Origin: Proteobacteria bacterium ST_bin11
GTDB lineage: Bacteria > Pseudomonadota > Gammaproteobacteria > Methylococcales > Methylomonadaceae
Direction of reading: 5' to 3'
NCBI GenBank assembly: GCA_002083615.1
Contig: MSXO01000053.1
Location: forward strand, 1 to 64,000
DNA length: 64,000 nucleotides
In this document: positions 43,982 to 52,599 of the stretch, one piece after another
Numbering within the stretch: the stretch's first letter is position 1
How the letters are laid out: each line of letters starts with the position of its first letter
Notes under the pieces: generated by a model
Told to the model about the DNA's origin: nothing
The model's database searches: none
What the model saw: only the letters and a program-made list of their open reading frames with translations
Position numbers and translations under genes: made by a program

Positions 43982-45622
43982 TTAAAAGCGCTCAAAATCT
44001 TTGTCGTTAAAATTTATCGACCCATCTGCTACAGCCGGAGCTGCAGGCTTAGCGGCGTAGGCGTGACTTACCGGCCCTCTTGTAGGGCGAGATGCAGGCG
44101 GCGCCGATCTGTAATTTTGGGTTCTGTTGTCTTCTTCCAATTTAAAAAAGGCCACGGCGTGCTGCAGTTGGCTCGCTTGGCCATTTAATTCTTCGGAGGT
44201 CGCTGCTAGCTCTTCCGAACTGGCGGCGTTTTGCTGGGTAGCCTTATCCAATTGGCGCATGGCTTCGTTGATCTGATTGATGCCGCTGGATTGTTCGATC
44301 GACGCGGCATTGATTTCTTGGACCAAATCGGCGGTTTTAGAGATATTGGGCACTACAGCGCTGATCAAGCCACCGGCTTTCTCGGCAATCGCTACGCTAT
44401 TGGTAGCCAATTCGTTGATTTCTTCCGCGGTTACCCGACTACTTTCCGCTAACTTACGTACTTCTGCCGCCACCACCGCGAAACCTTTACCATGCTCGCC
44501 CGCCGAGGCGGCCTCGATAGCAGCATTTAAAGACAGCAGGTTGGTTTTGTAAGCAATGTCTTCGATTAAGCCGATTTTTTTGGCGATATGCTTCATGGCC
44601 GTTACCGTTTCGTTGACAGCATTGCCGCCATCACGGGCTTCGCTGGCCGATTTAGTGGCCATTTGCTCTGTGATATGTGCGTTTTCGGTATTTTGTTGCA
44701 CAGACGCGTTGAGCTGCTCGATCGACGAGGTGGTCTCTTCCACACTGGCCGCTTGCTCGGTGGCCATTTGACTCATCGATTGGGCAGTGGCACTAACTTG
44801 CTGTGATGCGCTCAATAGGGCTTCAGAATTGGAACGTACCTCCTGCACCACCCTGACTAGGTGACCACGCATATCTTTCAAGGCATTGGCTACCACGCCG
44901 ATTTCATCTTCACGGTTGATGTTAATTGCGGTACTGAACTCACCTTGGGCCAGCGCGTCCACCACTCGTTGCAGTTCATTCAGCGGCAAAATGATGCCGC
45001 GGGTAATCACCCAACCCAGTATGCCGGTAAATATCAAGATCGACGCACTGATCATATTGACCATAAAGGTGGCGTTTTCTTTTTCAGCCGCTGCTTCGTC
45101 AGCCGATTTTTTACCTTCAGCAATCACATATTCTTGGAACTTATCAATGTTGCTGTTAAATTCCTCGGCAGCCGGCGTGCCCGCAGCCAGCGCTGCGCGA
45201 CTATCGACATCATTGTTTTTTCGAGAAGTTTCGATCGTTTTATCAACAGACAACGCATACACCTTATAGGATTTTGTCATTTCCTCGAATAACTTCGTGT
45301 CTTTTTCATCGTTCACGGTCTTTTCTACCAACGCAAAGGCATTTTCAAGGCCGTCCTGCGCGTCTTTGATGGTTGCTTCTATTTTTGTCTTTTCAGCCAG
45401 ATCCTCGATTAATACATGCCGATAGAGTCTTACTCGTAAGCGTCCCAGCCGCTGCCCGGCATCACCAAGCGCCGCTAGAGCCGGCACCGTATTTACATTG
45501 GCAAAATTCGTTTTCTCATAGACACTCGTCATGCTACGCTGACCTATCCACGCCACAGCGGCCAAACCGATGATGGCTACGAGAACCAGTAAAACCATTT
45601 TTCTAACTACTGTCATCTTCAT
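43982..45622 (-). CDS. Methyl-accepting chemotaxis protein with periplasmic four-helix sensor
   Basis: A 546-residue transmembrane chemoreceptor. Transmembrane helix 1 spans about 8-30, a four-helix-bundle periplasmic sensor about 35-185, helix 2 about 190-210, then HAMP and the signalling domain with the hairpin tip around IGLIEDIAYKTNLLSLNAAIEAA and GFAVVAAEVRKLAESS. The C-terminal 45 residues form a flexible linker ending DFERF. This resembles the xWxxF pentapeptide that tethers CheR in some receptors, though with Phe in place of Trp. Ligand unknown. Its gene sits between cheA and cheW. Confidence 0.92.
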   Translation of the reverse strand: MKMTVVRKMVLLVLVAIIGLAAVAWIGQRSMTSVYEKTNFANVNTVPALAALGDAGQRLGRLRVRLYRHVLIEDLAEKTKIEATIKDAQDGLENAFALVEKTVNDEKDTKLFEEMTKSYKVYALSVDKTIETSRKNNDVDSRAALAAGTPAAEEFNSNIDKFQEYVIAEGKKSADEAAAEKENATFMVNMISASILIFTGILGWVITRGIILPLNELQRVVDALAQGEFSTAININREDEIGVVANALKDMRGHLVRVVQEVRSNSEALLSASQQVSATAQSMSQMATEQAASVEETTSSIEQLNASVQQNTENAHITEQMATKSASEARDGGNAVNETVTAMKHIAKKIGLIEDIAYKTNLLSLNAAIEAASAGEHGKGFAVVAAEVRKLAESSRVTAEEINELATNSVAIAEKAGGLISAVVPNISKTADLVQEINAASIEQSSGINQINEAMRQLDKATQQNAASSEELAATSEELNGQASQLQHAVAFFKLEEDNRTQNYRSAPPASRPTRGPVSHAYAAKPAAPAVADGSINFNDKDFERF

Positions 45623-45727
45623 TTTATTATTCCTTTTACATTAAAGCCGGAACATGGTGCCCTTTCTCTGAGGGGTTAGCTCACTCTGCGAAAGGACAGC
45701 GTTTTCTTGGAAAAAAGCAATTGCCAG

Positions 45728-47932
45728 CTACAAAACTGCCCTTTCACTCGTCATAGACGGCACTTTGCGGTGTTTAAAACTGGTTGCGGAGTCGATAAGA
45801 CCCTGCACATCTAAAATTAGCGCCACATTACCGTCGCCCAACACCGTTGCGCCGGTAATACCTTTGAGTTTTTCGAACACTTTACCCAAAGGTTTAATCA
45901 CGGTTTGATGCTCACCATGCAATTCGTCGACCACAAAGCCGGCTTTACTTTGCCCGGACTTGACCACCACCACGCTTTCGCGTTTTTTCCCGACGTCTTT
46001 GGCGTTGTTGTGAAAATAATCTGCCAGTCGCAAATAAGGCAAAACCTGACCGCGCAAGCTGATGTAATGTTGGGATTCGTCAATCTCGCATTGGTTGGCA
46101 TCCATTTCGATACATTCGTCCACCATGCTTAATGGAATGATGTAACGATCTTGGCCGGTACCCACCATAAAGCCGTCGATAATCGCCAAAGTGAGCGGTA
46201 AGCGGATGGAAATAGTGGTGCCCTCACCCTCTACGCTGTCTATCTCCACAGAGCCGCGCAGTGCTTCGATATTTTTTTTCACCACGTCCATACCAACGCC
46301 GCGCCCGGATAAATTGGTGGCTTGGTCCTTGGTGCTAAGTCCGGCGGCAAAAATCAGGTTATGAATTTCTTGTTGGGTCAAATCGTGATCGGGTTTAATC
46401 AAACCGTTAGCGATGGCCTTGGCAACAATTCTCTCGCTACTCAAGCCGGCGCCATCATCAGCAATTTGAATCACGATGTGACCGGATTCGTGATAAGCGT
46501 TGAGTTGCACGGTACCTTGCGCCGGCTTACCGGCAGCTATCCGTTGCTCGGGACTCTCAATACCATGATCGAGGGCGTTGCGAATAAGGTGGGTTAACGG
46601 ATCGTTGATTTTTTCGACGACAGTTTTATCCAATTCGGTTTCACCGCCGCTGATATAAAGCTCGATGTCTTTATCTAATTCTTTACTGACGTCCCGCACT
46701 ACCCGTTTGAAACGAGAAAACGTTTCGCCGATTTGCACCATACGCAATTCCAGTGCGGTATCGCGAATACTACTGACCAAGGCGTTCATACTGGCGGCGA
46801 CATCACCGGCATCACTGAGGCCATGCCGCTCAACGATCAAATTCATTGCCGCGCTGGAAATGACTAACTCACCCACCAAATTAATTAGTTGGCCTAGTTT
46901 GGCGGCATCGACTCTGATGTAGTTGGCTTCGCTGGCAAGCTTTTGCTTAGTCTGCTCTTGCTTCTTCAGAGCAAGATCGACCAAGGGTTGCTGCACGACG
47001 TGCTGCTCGACCAGTATCTCGCCCAATGGTTTGCCGGAGGTTTCCTGTTCCGCACCAACGCTGGCCTGCTGGCGTTGCAAGGCATGATTGACATCGTTCT
47101 GGGTGAGCGCGCCAACCTGCACCAACATATCGCCCAAACGCTTAACATGATTGTCGTCCTGCGCGTTCAAGAGATTTAAATATTCCTCCAGTTTGGCATT
47201 AGGCGGCAAAATCTTGATGTCGCAATCGTCGGAGGCAAAATCAAACACGGCTTCTATGGTTTGTTTATTCGCATCGCTCTGAAAAGCAATTTTGAAATGC
47301 AAATAACAGCTTTCCGGATCCATATCGTCACCGACCGGCAGTTCCGGGGCGACGCTAAGAATTTGTTTAATGTCACCTAAGGTTCTCAGGTAGCGAATAA
47401 ATGACAAGGGGTCCATGCCGTTTCTGAAGGCATCTTTTTGAAATTCCAAAGAAATGAGCCAATTGTCGTCCACTGAGATTTCGCCGCCACCTTCGATTTC
47501 CAATTGCACACTATCCTCGCTGTGCTGCATGGCGGTCGCTTGACGTCCAGTCAACAGCCGAATCAAACGCTCCCCGTCAGCCGCCAGAACTGCAGGGAGC
47601 TCGGACTCATTCTGCGTCAAGCAATGTTCGATCAACTTAGCCGTGTGGTCTTTAGTGTCCAACAACACGGAAATCAATTCCGCGTCGATACTGCGTTCGC
47701 CGTTGCGCACCTTATCCAAAACCGATTCCGCTTCATGGGTGAAGCCCACAATGGCATTGAAGCCAAATAAGCCGGAAGAGCCTTTGATGGTGTGCATGGC
47801 CCTGAATAAACTATTGATGGTTTCGCTATCGTCCGGTTTGCTCTCCAGAGACAATAAAGCGTCTTCCATATCCGTTAACAACTCTTCCGCCTCTTGGGCG
47901 AAAACCGTTAGGGCAGCATCTAATTCGCTCAT
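45728..47932 (-). CDS. cheA: CheA histidine kinase with a putative MshEN module
   Basis: Central kinase of the chemotaxis pathway, 734 residues. Domains: HPt with phospho-histidine H47 (AMHTIKG), a P2-like segment (about 150-245), an unusual region at 264-328 resembling an MshEN domain (RLGDMLVQVGALTQNDV and GKPLGEILVEQHVVQQ), the dimer helix pair, the ATPase (N-box HLIRNALDHGIE; G1 DDGAGL; G2 GRGVGMDVV) and a C-terminal CheW domain. MshEN modules bind c-di-GMP in MshE-type ATPases, and the RLGxxLVxxGxLT and LGEILV repeats look intact here. The module may tie motility signalling to c-di-GMP. Its start overlaps the STAS gene stop (ATGA). Confidence 0.92.
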   Translation of the reverse strand: MSELDAALTVFAQEAEELLTDMEDALLSLESKPDDSETINSLFRAMHTIKGSSGLFGFNAIVGFTHEAESVLDKVRNGERSIDAELISVLLDTKDHTAKLIEHCLTQNESELPAVLAADGERLIRLLTGRQATAMQHSEDSVQLEIEGGGEISVDDNWLISLEFQKDAFRNGMDPLSFIRYLRTLGDIKQILSVAPELPVGDDMDPESCYLHFKIAFQSDANKQTIEAVFDFASDDCDIKILPPNAKLEEYLNLLNAQDDNHVKRLGDMLVQVGALTQNDVNHALQRQQASVGAEQETSGKPLGEILVEQHVVQQPLVDLALKKQEQTKQKLASEANYIRVDAAKLGQLINLVGELVISSAAMNLIVERHGLSDAGDVAASMNALVSSIRDTALELRMVQIGETFSRFKRVVRDVSKELDKDIELYISGGETELDKTVVEKINDPLTHLIRNALDHGIESPEQRIAAGKPAQGTVQLNAYHESGHIVIQIADDGAGLSSERIVAKAIANGLIKPDHDLTQQEIHNLIFAAGLSTKDQATNLSGRGVGMDVVKKNIEALRGSVEIDSVEGEGTTISIRLPLTLAIIDGFMVGTGQDRYIIPLSMVDECIEMDANQCEIDESQHYISLRGQVLPYLRLADYFHNNAKDVGKKRESVVVVKSGQSKAGFVVDELHGEHQTVIKPLGKVFEKLKGITGATVLGDGNVALILDVQGLIDSATSFKHRKVPSMTSERAVL

Positions 47933-48261
47933 GATGATTTCCAGTCTGCAGAGATAACGATAGGGTCGCCGAAATGCTTGCTCAGATTGAGCAGTTCCAG
48001 CACTTCAACCACCGCCTCGCTATGCTGGCAAAGGCTAAATGCGATATCTCGGCTTAGGGCTTCCTGTTTCAGAAACATCAGGAGTTGCAATCCAGCGCTG
48101 TCTATTTCGGTGACGGCGGCGAGGTCGATCTGTATGTCCTTAGCCGAACTCAGATAGTGGGATAGTGCTTGCTTGTGTTCCAGCACCGAGTAAATGGTCA
48201 ACTCACCTTGTATAGCCAGATGGGTAACCCCTTTTTTTTGTTGTTTTAGTTCGATGGCCAA
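47929..48261 (-). CDS. STAS-domain protein (anti-anti-sigma-like)
   Basis: A 110-residue STAS domain with the phospho-acceptor region DSAGLQLLMFL; the serine of AVTEIDSAGLQ is the predicted phosphorylation site. I place the start at TTG 48261, which has AGGGGAG 5 bases upstream and begins AIELKQQKKG; a longer frame overlapping cheY lacks a ribosome binding site. STAS proteins in chemotaxis operons of Pseudomonas and Shewanella are linked to motility control, but the partner kinase or phosphatase is not seen here. It is coupled to cheA by an ATGA overlap. Confidence 0.8.
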   Translation of the reverse strand: MAIELKQQKKGVTHLAIQGELTIYSVLEHKQALSHYLSSAKDIQIDLAAVTEIDSAGLQLLMFLKQEALSRDIAFSLCQHSEAVVEVLELLNLSKHFGDPIVISADWKSS

Positions 48262-48292
48262 GGTTTTCTCCCCTTGTGCGGTGGAGTTGTTT

Positions 48293-48661
48293 TTAAGGCA
48301 ACACCAATTTAGATACCGCATCGAGTAAAGTGGGGGCTTGAAAGGGTTTGGTCAGCCACGCTTTCGCGCCCGCCGCCTTGCCAGCCTGCTTCTTATCATC
48401 AGCGGCTTCGGTAGTCAGCATCATCATCGGGGTGAATTTGTAAGCCGGTAATTTTTTGGCTTCCTGAACAAACGTTATGCCATCCATATTCGGCATATTC
48501 ACATCGGTAATGATCAGATTGATTTTTTGTCCGGTCAATTTGTTCAGTGCATCCCTGCCGTCGCAAGCTTCGATGACCTCGTAGCCTGCGCCTTTTAGGG
48601 CAATACCGACAACTTGCCGGATGGATGCCGAATCATCAACAATCATGATGGTTTTAGCCAT
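48293..48661 (-). CDS. cheY: CheY-type response regulator
   Basis: A single receiver domain of 122 residues. The acidic pocket is D9-D10, the phospho-acceptor is D53 (IITDVNMPNMDG), with the conserved threonine in MMMLTTEA and lysine in LTKPF. It would carry CheA's phosphate to the flagellar motor or to a type IV pilus motor. It lies between the upstream receptor and the STAS gene. Confidence 0.93.
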   Translation of the reverse strand: MAKTIMIVDDSASIRQVVGIALKGAGYEVIEACDGRDALNKLTGQKINLIITDVNMPNMDGITFVQEAKKLPAYKFTPMMMLTTEAADDKKQAGKAAGAKAWLTKPFQAPTLLDAVSKLVLP

Positions 48662-48681
48662 TACTCAATCCTTCATTAAAT

Positions 48682-49890
48682 TTAAAAAAATGTAATCTCG
48701 TCGTTAGCGGACGTACTTTGGTGACTGACCGCCGTCCCGGAAGAGTGATTCAACAATTCTTCCGGCATTGTGTAGCTGAGTTCCATGCGTGCCAACGTTG
48801 CTCCGACATCGAGACTATGCGCTTGACGCTCGCCGCTGTTGCGCGTGGCATCCACCGCCGTTTGCAGGCTGTTTAAATTATGTTCGACATGCGACAGCAT
48901 TTGGCTAACCCGGTCCTGAAACTGGAACGCCGTCAACACCGAGAAAATTTCATCGCGAATTTGCGCGCTGTTTCCGCGCAATTGGTCTGCGTCTGTTCTG
49001 AACATATCCAAGGCCACCCGCAGATCGTCCAGTGCGGTGCGAATAGAGAGTTCAGCATCGCGTATCGCTTTATCGTCCGAAGAACCCGATGCCTCCGACA
49101 TTTTCAAGGTGGAGGCCATGGCTTTATTGATATCCGCAATCGCATGGCTAATTTTTTCCCCAGTGGAGGAGGAAAAGCCGGCAAGCTTACGCACTTCGTC
49201 GGCGACTACCGCGAAGCCACGGCCATTTTCACCGGCCCTGGCCGCTTCAATCGCAGCATTTAGTGCCAATAGGTTAATCTGTTCAGCGACCTTGCGTACT
49301 TCTTGCGCCATGGTGTCTAACTGGCCTGTGTGCGCGGACAGTTTACGAACCTCGTCAACCACCGCGTGTTCAACGTCTTGTATTTGATTTAAAACCTTTA
49401 ACACCGCAGTCAATGCATCACGTGTTTCGCTAAACAACACATCAACGCTGCGGCCCTGACGACTCTGCGCACCGCCGGAAATCAGCCGTTCCAATTGACT
49501 CACCATGGCGGCGAAGCGACTGGTCAATACCGTCACTTCTTGTTCGGTATGCGTTCTGGAGGTTTGTACTTGCCTGAGCAGGATGGGCACCACCTGCAGA
49601 AACAGGCGCTCCAACTCGATGGCGTAGGCCTCAAGTTCCTGTAGTTTTGAATCTTCATCGCCGCGCCATGCCTTATTTACCTCATTTAACATAGCTTGCT
49701 GTTTGTTGTACAAAGCAGACCCCACCAACACACCGGCAAAACCAAGCGCAATAGTGGCTCCCATGCTGATCAGGGTGAAACCGGTTTGCACGCACGCCAA
49801 CAATCCGCCTGCCACACCTAGCCCAACCGTCAACAGGTAAAAACCAAGCGGACCGGGGCTTTTGGCTATGGGGTAAGGTTTAGAAAGCAT
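48682..49890 (-). CDS. Membrane-anchored chemoreceptor lacking a periplasmic sensor
   Basis: A 402-residue methyl-accepting protein with two closely spaced transmembrane helices (about 14-33 and 36-60) and no periplasmic domain or HAMP, so it would sense cytoplasmic or membrane cues. The signalling hairpin contains KVAEQINLLALNAAIEAARAGENGRGFAVVADEVRKLA. The C-terminal tail is short and ends DEITFF. It is the first gene of the minus-strand chemotaxis operon and is divergent from cheR. Confidence 0.85.
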   Translation of the reverse strand: MLSKPYPIAKSPGPLGFYLLTVGLGVAGGLLACVQTGFTLISMGATIALGFAGVLVGSALYNKQQAMLNEVNKAWRGDEDSKLQELEAYAIELERLFLQVVPILLRQVQTSRTHTEQEVTVLTSRFAAMVSQLERLISGGAQSRQGRSVDVLFSETRDALTAVLKVLNQIQDVEHAVVDEVRKLSAHTGQLDTMAQEVRKVAEQINLLALNAAIEAARAGENGRGFAVVADEVRKLAGFSSSTGEKISHAIADINKAMASTLKMSEASGSSDDKAIRDAELSIRTALDDLRVALDMFRTDADQLRGNSAQIRDEIFSVLTAFQFQDRVSQMLSHVEHNLNSLQTAVDATRNSGERQAHSLDVGATLARMELSYTMPEELLNHSSGTAVSHQSTSANDEITFF

Positions 49891-49929
49891 GGGAATTCCC
49901 TTTGGGTTTTAGGTATATCAAGGATAGTA

Positions 49930-49946
49930 GAGAGTTTTGTACTCTC
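49930..49946. promoter_or_regulatory. Inverted repeat in the chemotaxis divergent promoter region
   Basis: GAGAGT, five bases, ACTCTC: a perfect 6-base palindrome in the 167-base space between the divergent receptor and cheR genes. It may be an operator for both operons. No sigma-28 or sigma-54 promoter was clear. Confidence 0.35.
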
Positions 49947-50057
49947 ATTCAACCCAGTACCATCTTAGGTTTTTCGTTATTGTTAAGTTCTCAGCAATTC
50001 ATGCAAATAACTAATGAGATAATCGAGTCAGAAATCCCACTCTCGGAGCAGTAATTT

Positions 50058-50864
50058 ATTAGCATCACCCCGATCACGACCGAAGAATTCGAACGCTTCA
50101 GATGCCTTATTTACGACCATGCAGGTATCGCCCTGACGCCGGAAAAGAAAGTCATGGTTGCCAGCCGGCTGGCCAAACGACTCGACTATTACCAGTTGCA
50201 CGAGTATGGCGATTACTATCAACTCGCCATCAGCCCCGATTACCCGCATGAATTTCAAACCTTGGTCAACATTCTGACGACCAATGAGACCTATTTTTTT
50301 CGGGAACCCAAACACTTCGAGTTTTTTCAAGAGGAGATACTGAAACCCTGGCGCGGCGACCAGTTTCGGGTTTGGAGTGCGGCTAGTTCGACGGGAGAAG
50401 AAGCCTACACCTTGGCGATGGTCTTGGCGGAAAACCTGGGGGTGCGCAATTGGGAGGTTTTCGGTTCCGATTTGAGTACCCGCGTGTTGGACATTGCCCG
50501 CCAAGGTGTTTACCCACTAGACAGACTGGAGCAAATGGATAAACGCCTGTTGGAGAAATATTGTTTGAAGGGCATACGCAGTCAGGAAGGCTTTTTTCGG
50601 GGGGAGAGCAGACTGCGCAGCCGTGTCAGGTTCGATCAGCTGAATTTAATGCGTGTGCTGCCGCCTGTACTGGGTAAGTTCGAGGTGATTTTTCTGCGGA
50701 ACGTTCTAATATACTTCGACCAAGACACAAAAAAGCAGGTTGTCGAACGACTGATCACCGCCCTCAAGCCTGGCGGACATTTCATTATTAGTCATTCGGA
50801 AAGCTTGCATCGGGTCACGGAACAACTACAAATGATCAAACCGTCAATCTATCGGAAGCCATGA
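50058..50864 (+). CDS. cheR: CheR chemoreceptor methyltransferase with non-canonical start
   Basis: Methylates glutamates of the chemoreceptors with S-adenosylmethionine. The CheR N-terminal helical domain reads ITTEEFERFRCLIYDHAGI at the first residues, followed by PEKKVMVASRL; the SAM-binding core has VWSAASSTGEEAYTLAM and IFLRNVLIYFD. The first ATG (50154) lies inside the N-terminal domain. Upstream of it the frame stays open with conserved residues to a TAA at 50052, and no ATG, GTG or TTG lies between. ATT at 50058, with GGAG 9 bases upstream, is the likely start, giving 268 residues. The stop overlaps the cheD start. Confidence 0.88.
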   Translation: MSITPITTEEFERFRCLIYDHAGIALTPEKKVMVASRLAKRLDYYQLHEYGDYYQLAISPDYPHEFQTLVNILTTNETYFFREPKHFEFFQEEILKPWRGDQFRVWSAASSTGEEAYTLAMVLAENLGVRNWEVFGSDLSTRVLDIARQGVYPLDRLEQMDKRLLEKYCLKGIRSQEGFFRGESRLRSRVRFDQLNLMRVLPPVLGKFEVIFLRNVLIYFDQDTKKQVVERLITALKPGGHFIISHSESLHRVTEQLQMIKPSIYRKP

Positions 50865-51457
50865 AAATATTGCCATTCAAAGATACTCAACGCATCGTTA
50901 TCGACCCGGGGGAGTTTTATGTATCCCGCCAGCCGGAAGTCATTTCGACATTGTTGGGTTCTTGTGTGGCTGCCTGTCTTTACGATCCGATCAATCGGGT
51001 TTTCGGCATGAATCATTTTCTGCTGGCTTACCGCTCTCACTCCAGCAACATCCCGATCATCGAGTCCGACGAGGGCCGCTACGGTCTTTATGCAATGGAA
51101 TTACTGATTAACGAAATGATGAGACTGGGCGCCAACCGTAGCAATCTGCAAGCCAAATGCTTTGGCGGCGGCAACGTTTTAAAACTGCGAGAAGACAAAA
51201 GCCGTAAGGAAACAGTGGGCGACGTGAATGTTTTGTTCATAAAAGAATTTTTAAAAAAAGAAAACATTCCTATGCTGAGTGCTTGTCTTGGCGGCACTAT
51301 CGGCCGAAACGTGCATTTTGTCGGTAGCGATTACTCGGTCTTTATCAAAAAAATCGACCACAATCAGCAACTGTCTGTCGAAAACGAAGAACGCCGATAT
51401 TGGAAGAAAAATATCGACGAACATGAAAAATCCAGAAGCACTGCCGAATTCTGGTAA
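50861..51457 (+). CDS. cheD: CheD chemoreceptor glutamine deamidase
   Basis: Deamidates receptor glutamines and can bind CheC/CheY in some systems. The 198-residue protein has the catalytic cysteine C35 in LGSCVAACLYD and histidine H52 in GMNHFLL, with the FGGGNVL segment. The start overlaps the cheR stop by four bases. The C-terminal 45 residues (charged) are longer than usual for CheD (about 160). Confidence 0.92.
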   Translation: MKILPFKDTQRIVIDPGEFYVSRQPEVISTLLGSCVAACLYDPINRVFGMNHFLLAYRSHSSNIPIIESDEGRYGLYAMELLINEMMRLGANRSNLQAKCFGGGNVLKLREDKSRKETVGDVNVLFIKEFLKKENIPMLSACLGGTIGRNVHFVGSDYSVFIKKIDHNQQLSVENEERRYWKKNIDEHEKSRSTAEFW

Positions 51458-51490
51458 CCAAGGCAACTTACAAATAAAAACAAAAACACT

Positions 51491-52585
51491 ATGACAGACA
51501 CAAAAGTATTTATTGTCGACGACTCCGCTGTGGTCCGGCAGGTTTTAACCGGATTGCTCGATAGCCTGCCAGGTATAAAGGTTATCGGTGCCGCACCGGA
51601 TCCGATCTTCGCATTGGCCCGCATGGAAAAAGACTGGCCGGATGTGATCGTCTTAGACATTGAAATGCCGCGTATGGATGGCATTACCTTCCTAAAAAAA
51701 CTGATGCAAGAACACCCGACCCCGGTAGTTATCTGTTCGACGCTCACCGCCAAAGGGGCGGAGGTAACCATGCAAGCCATGAGCGCGGGTGCGGTGGATA
51801 TCATCACCAAACCGACCGTTAACTTGAAAGGGTTTCTACAAGACTCTAAAACCTTGCTGGCCGATGCTATAAAAGGCGCGGCCAATGCCAGAGTTAGAAA
51901 ATCTGCAGCACCAAGCACCAAACCCCTGGACGGCAGCCCCAAACTAACAGCTGACGCAGTGATCGCCTCAACCAATCTTATTGCGATGACCGAAACCACC
52001 GACCGGGTTGTCGCGATCGGCACGTCAACCGGCGGCACCCAGGCTCTGGAATATGTATTAACTCGCCTGCCCCGCACCACACCCGGTATTGTAATTGTTC
52101 AGCACATGCCGGAAGCTTTTACCGCCGCATTTGCGAAACGGCTGGACAGCCTGTGCCAGATCACCGTCAAAGAAGCCGAACAAAATGACCGGGTGATTCC
52201 CGGTCTGGCCTTGATCGCGCCTGGCGGCAAACACATGTTATTACGGCGCAGCGGCGCCCAATACCGGGTGGAAATCAAGGACGGCCCGTTGGTCAGTCGC
52301 CACCGTCCGTCAGTCGACGTGCTGTTCCGCTCTGCAGCGCAAGCCGCCGGCAAAAACGTGTTAGGTGTAATTATGACCGGCATGGGCGACGACGGCGCGC
52401 ACGGTATGAAGGAATTGCATGATACCGGCGCACTCTGCGTGGCCCAAGACGAAGCCAGCTGCGTGGTCTATGGCATGCCCAAGGAAGCGGTGAAACTGGG
52501 CGGCACCGACGGCGAACTGCCTTTGTCAGCGATCCCGAATTTAATTATTCAGTCTCCGAACCGGGCAAAATTTTTGAAAGGCTAA
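51491..52585 (+). CDS. cheB: CheB chemoreceptor methylesterase
   Basis: Removes methyl groups from receptors after phosphorylation by CheA. The 364-residue protein has a receiver domain (D10-D11, phospho-acceptor D56 in VIVLDIEMP) and a methylesterase domain with the catalytic triad S179 (GTSTGG), H205 (IVQHMP) and D301 (GMGDDGA). The linker between them is about 40 residues. It is 33 bases after cheD and closes the plus-strand chemotaxis operon; only 14 bases separate its stop from that of the convergent transporter gene. Confidence 0.95.
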   Translation: MTDTKVFIVDDSAVVRQVLTGLLDSLPGIKVIGAAPDPIFALARMEKDWPDVIVLDIEMPRMDGITFLKKLMQEHPTPVVICSTLTAKGAEVTMQAMSAGAVDIITKPTVNLKGFLQDSKTLLADAIKGAANARVRKSAAPSTKPLDGSPKLTADAVIASTNLIAMTETTDRVVAIGTSTGGTQALEYVLTRLPRTTPGIVIVQHMPEAFTAAFAKRLDSLCQITVKEAEQNDRVIPGLALIAPGGKHMLLRRSGAQYRVEIKDGPLVSRHRPSVDVLFRSAAQAAGKNVLGVIMTGMGDDGAHGMKELHDTGALCVAQDEASCVVYGMPKEAVKLGGTDGELPLSAIPNLIIQSPNRAKFLKG

Positions 52586-52599
52586 ATGGCTGGTTTTAT

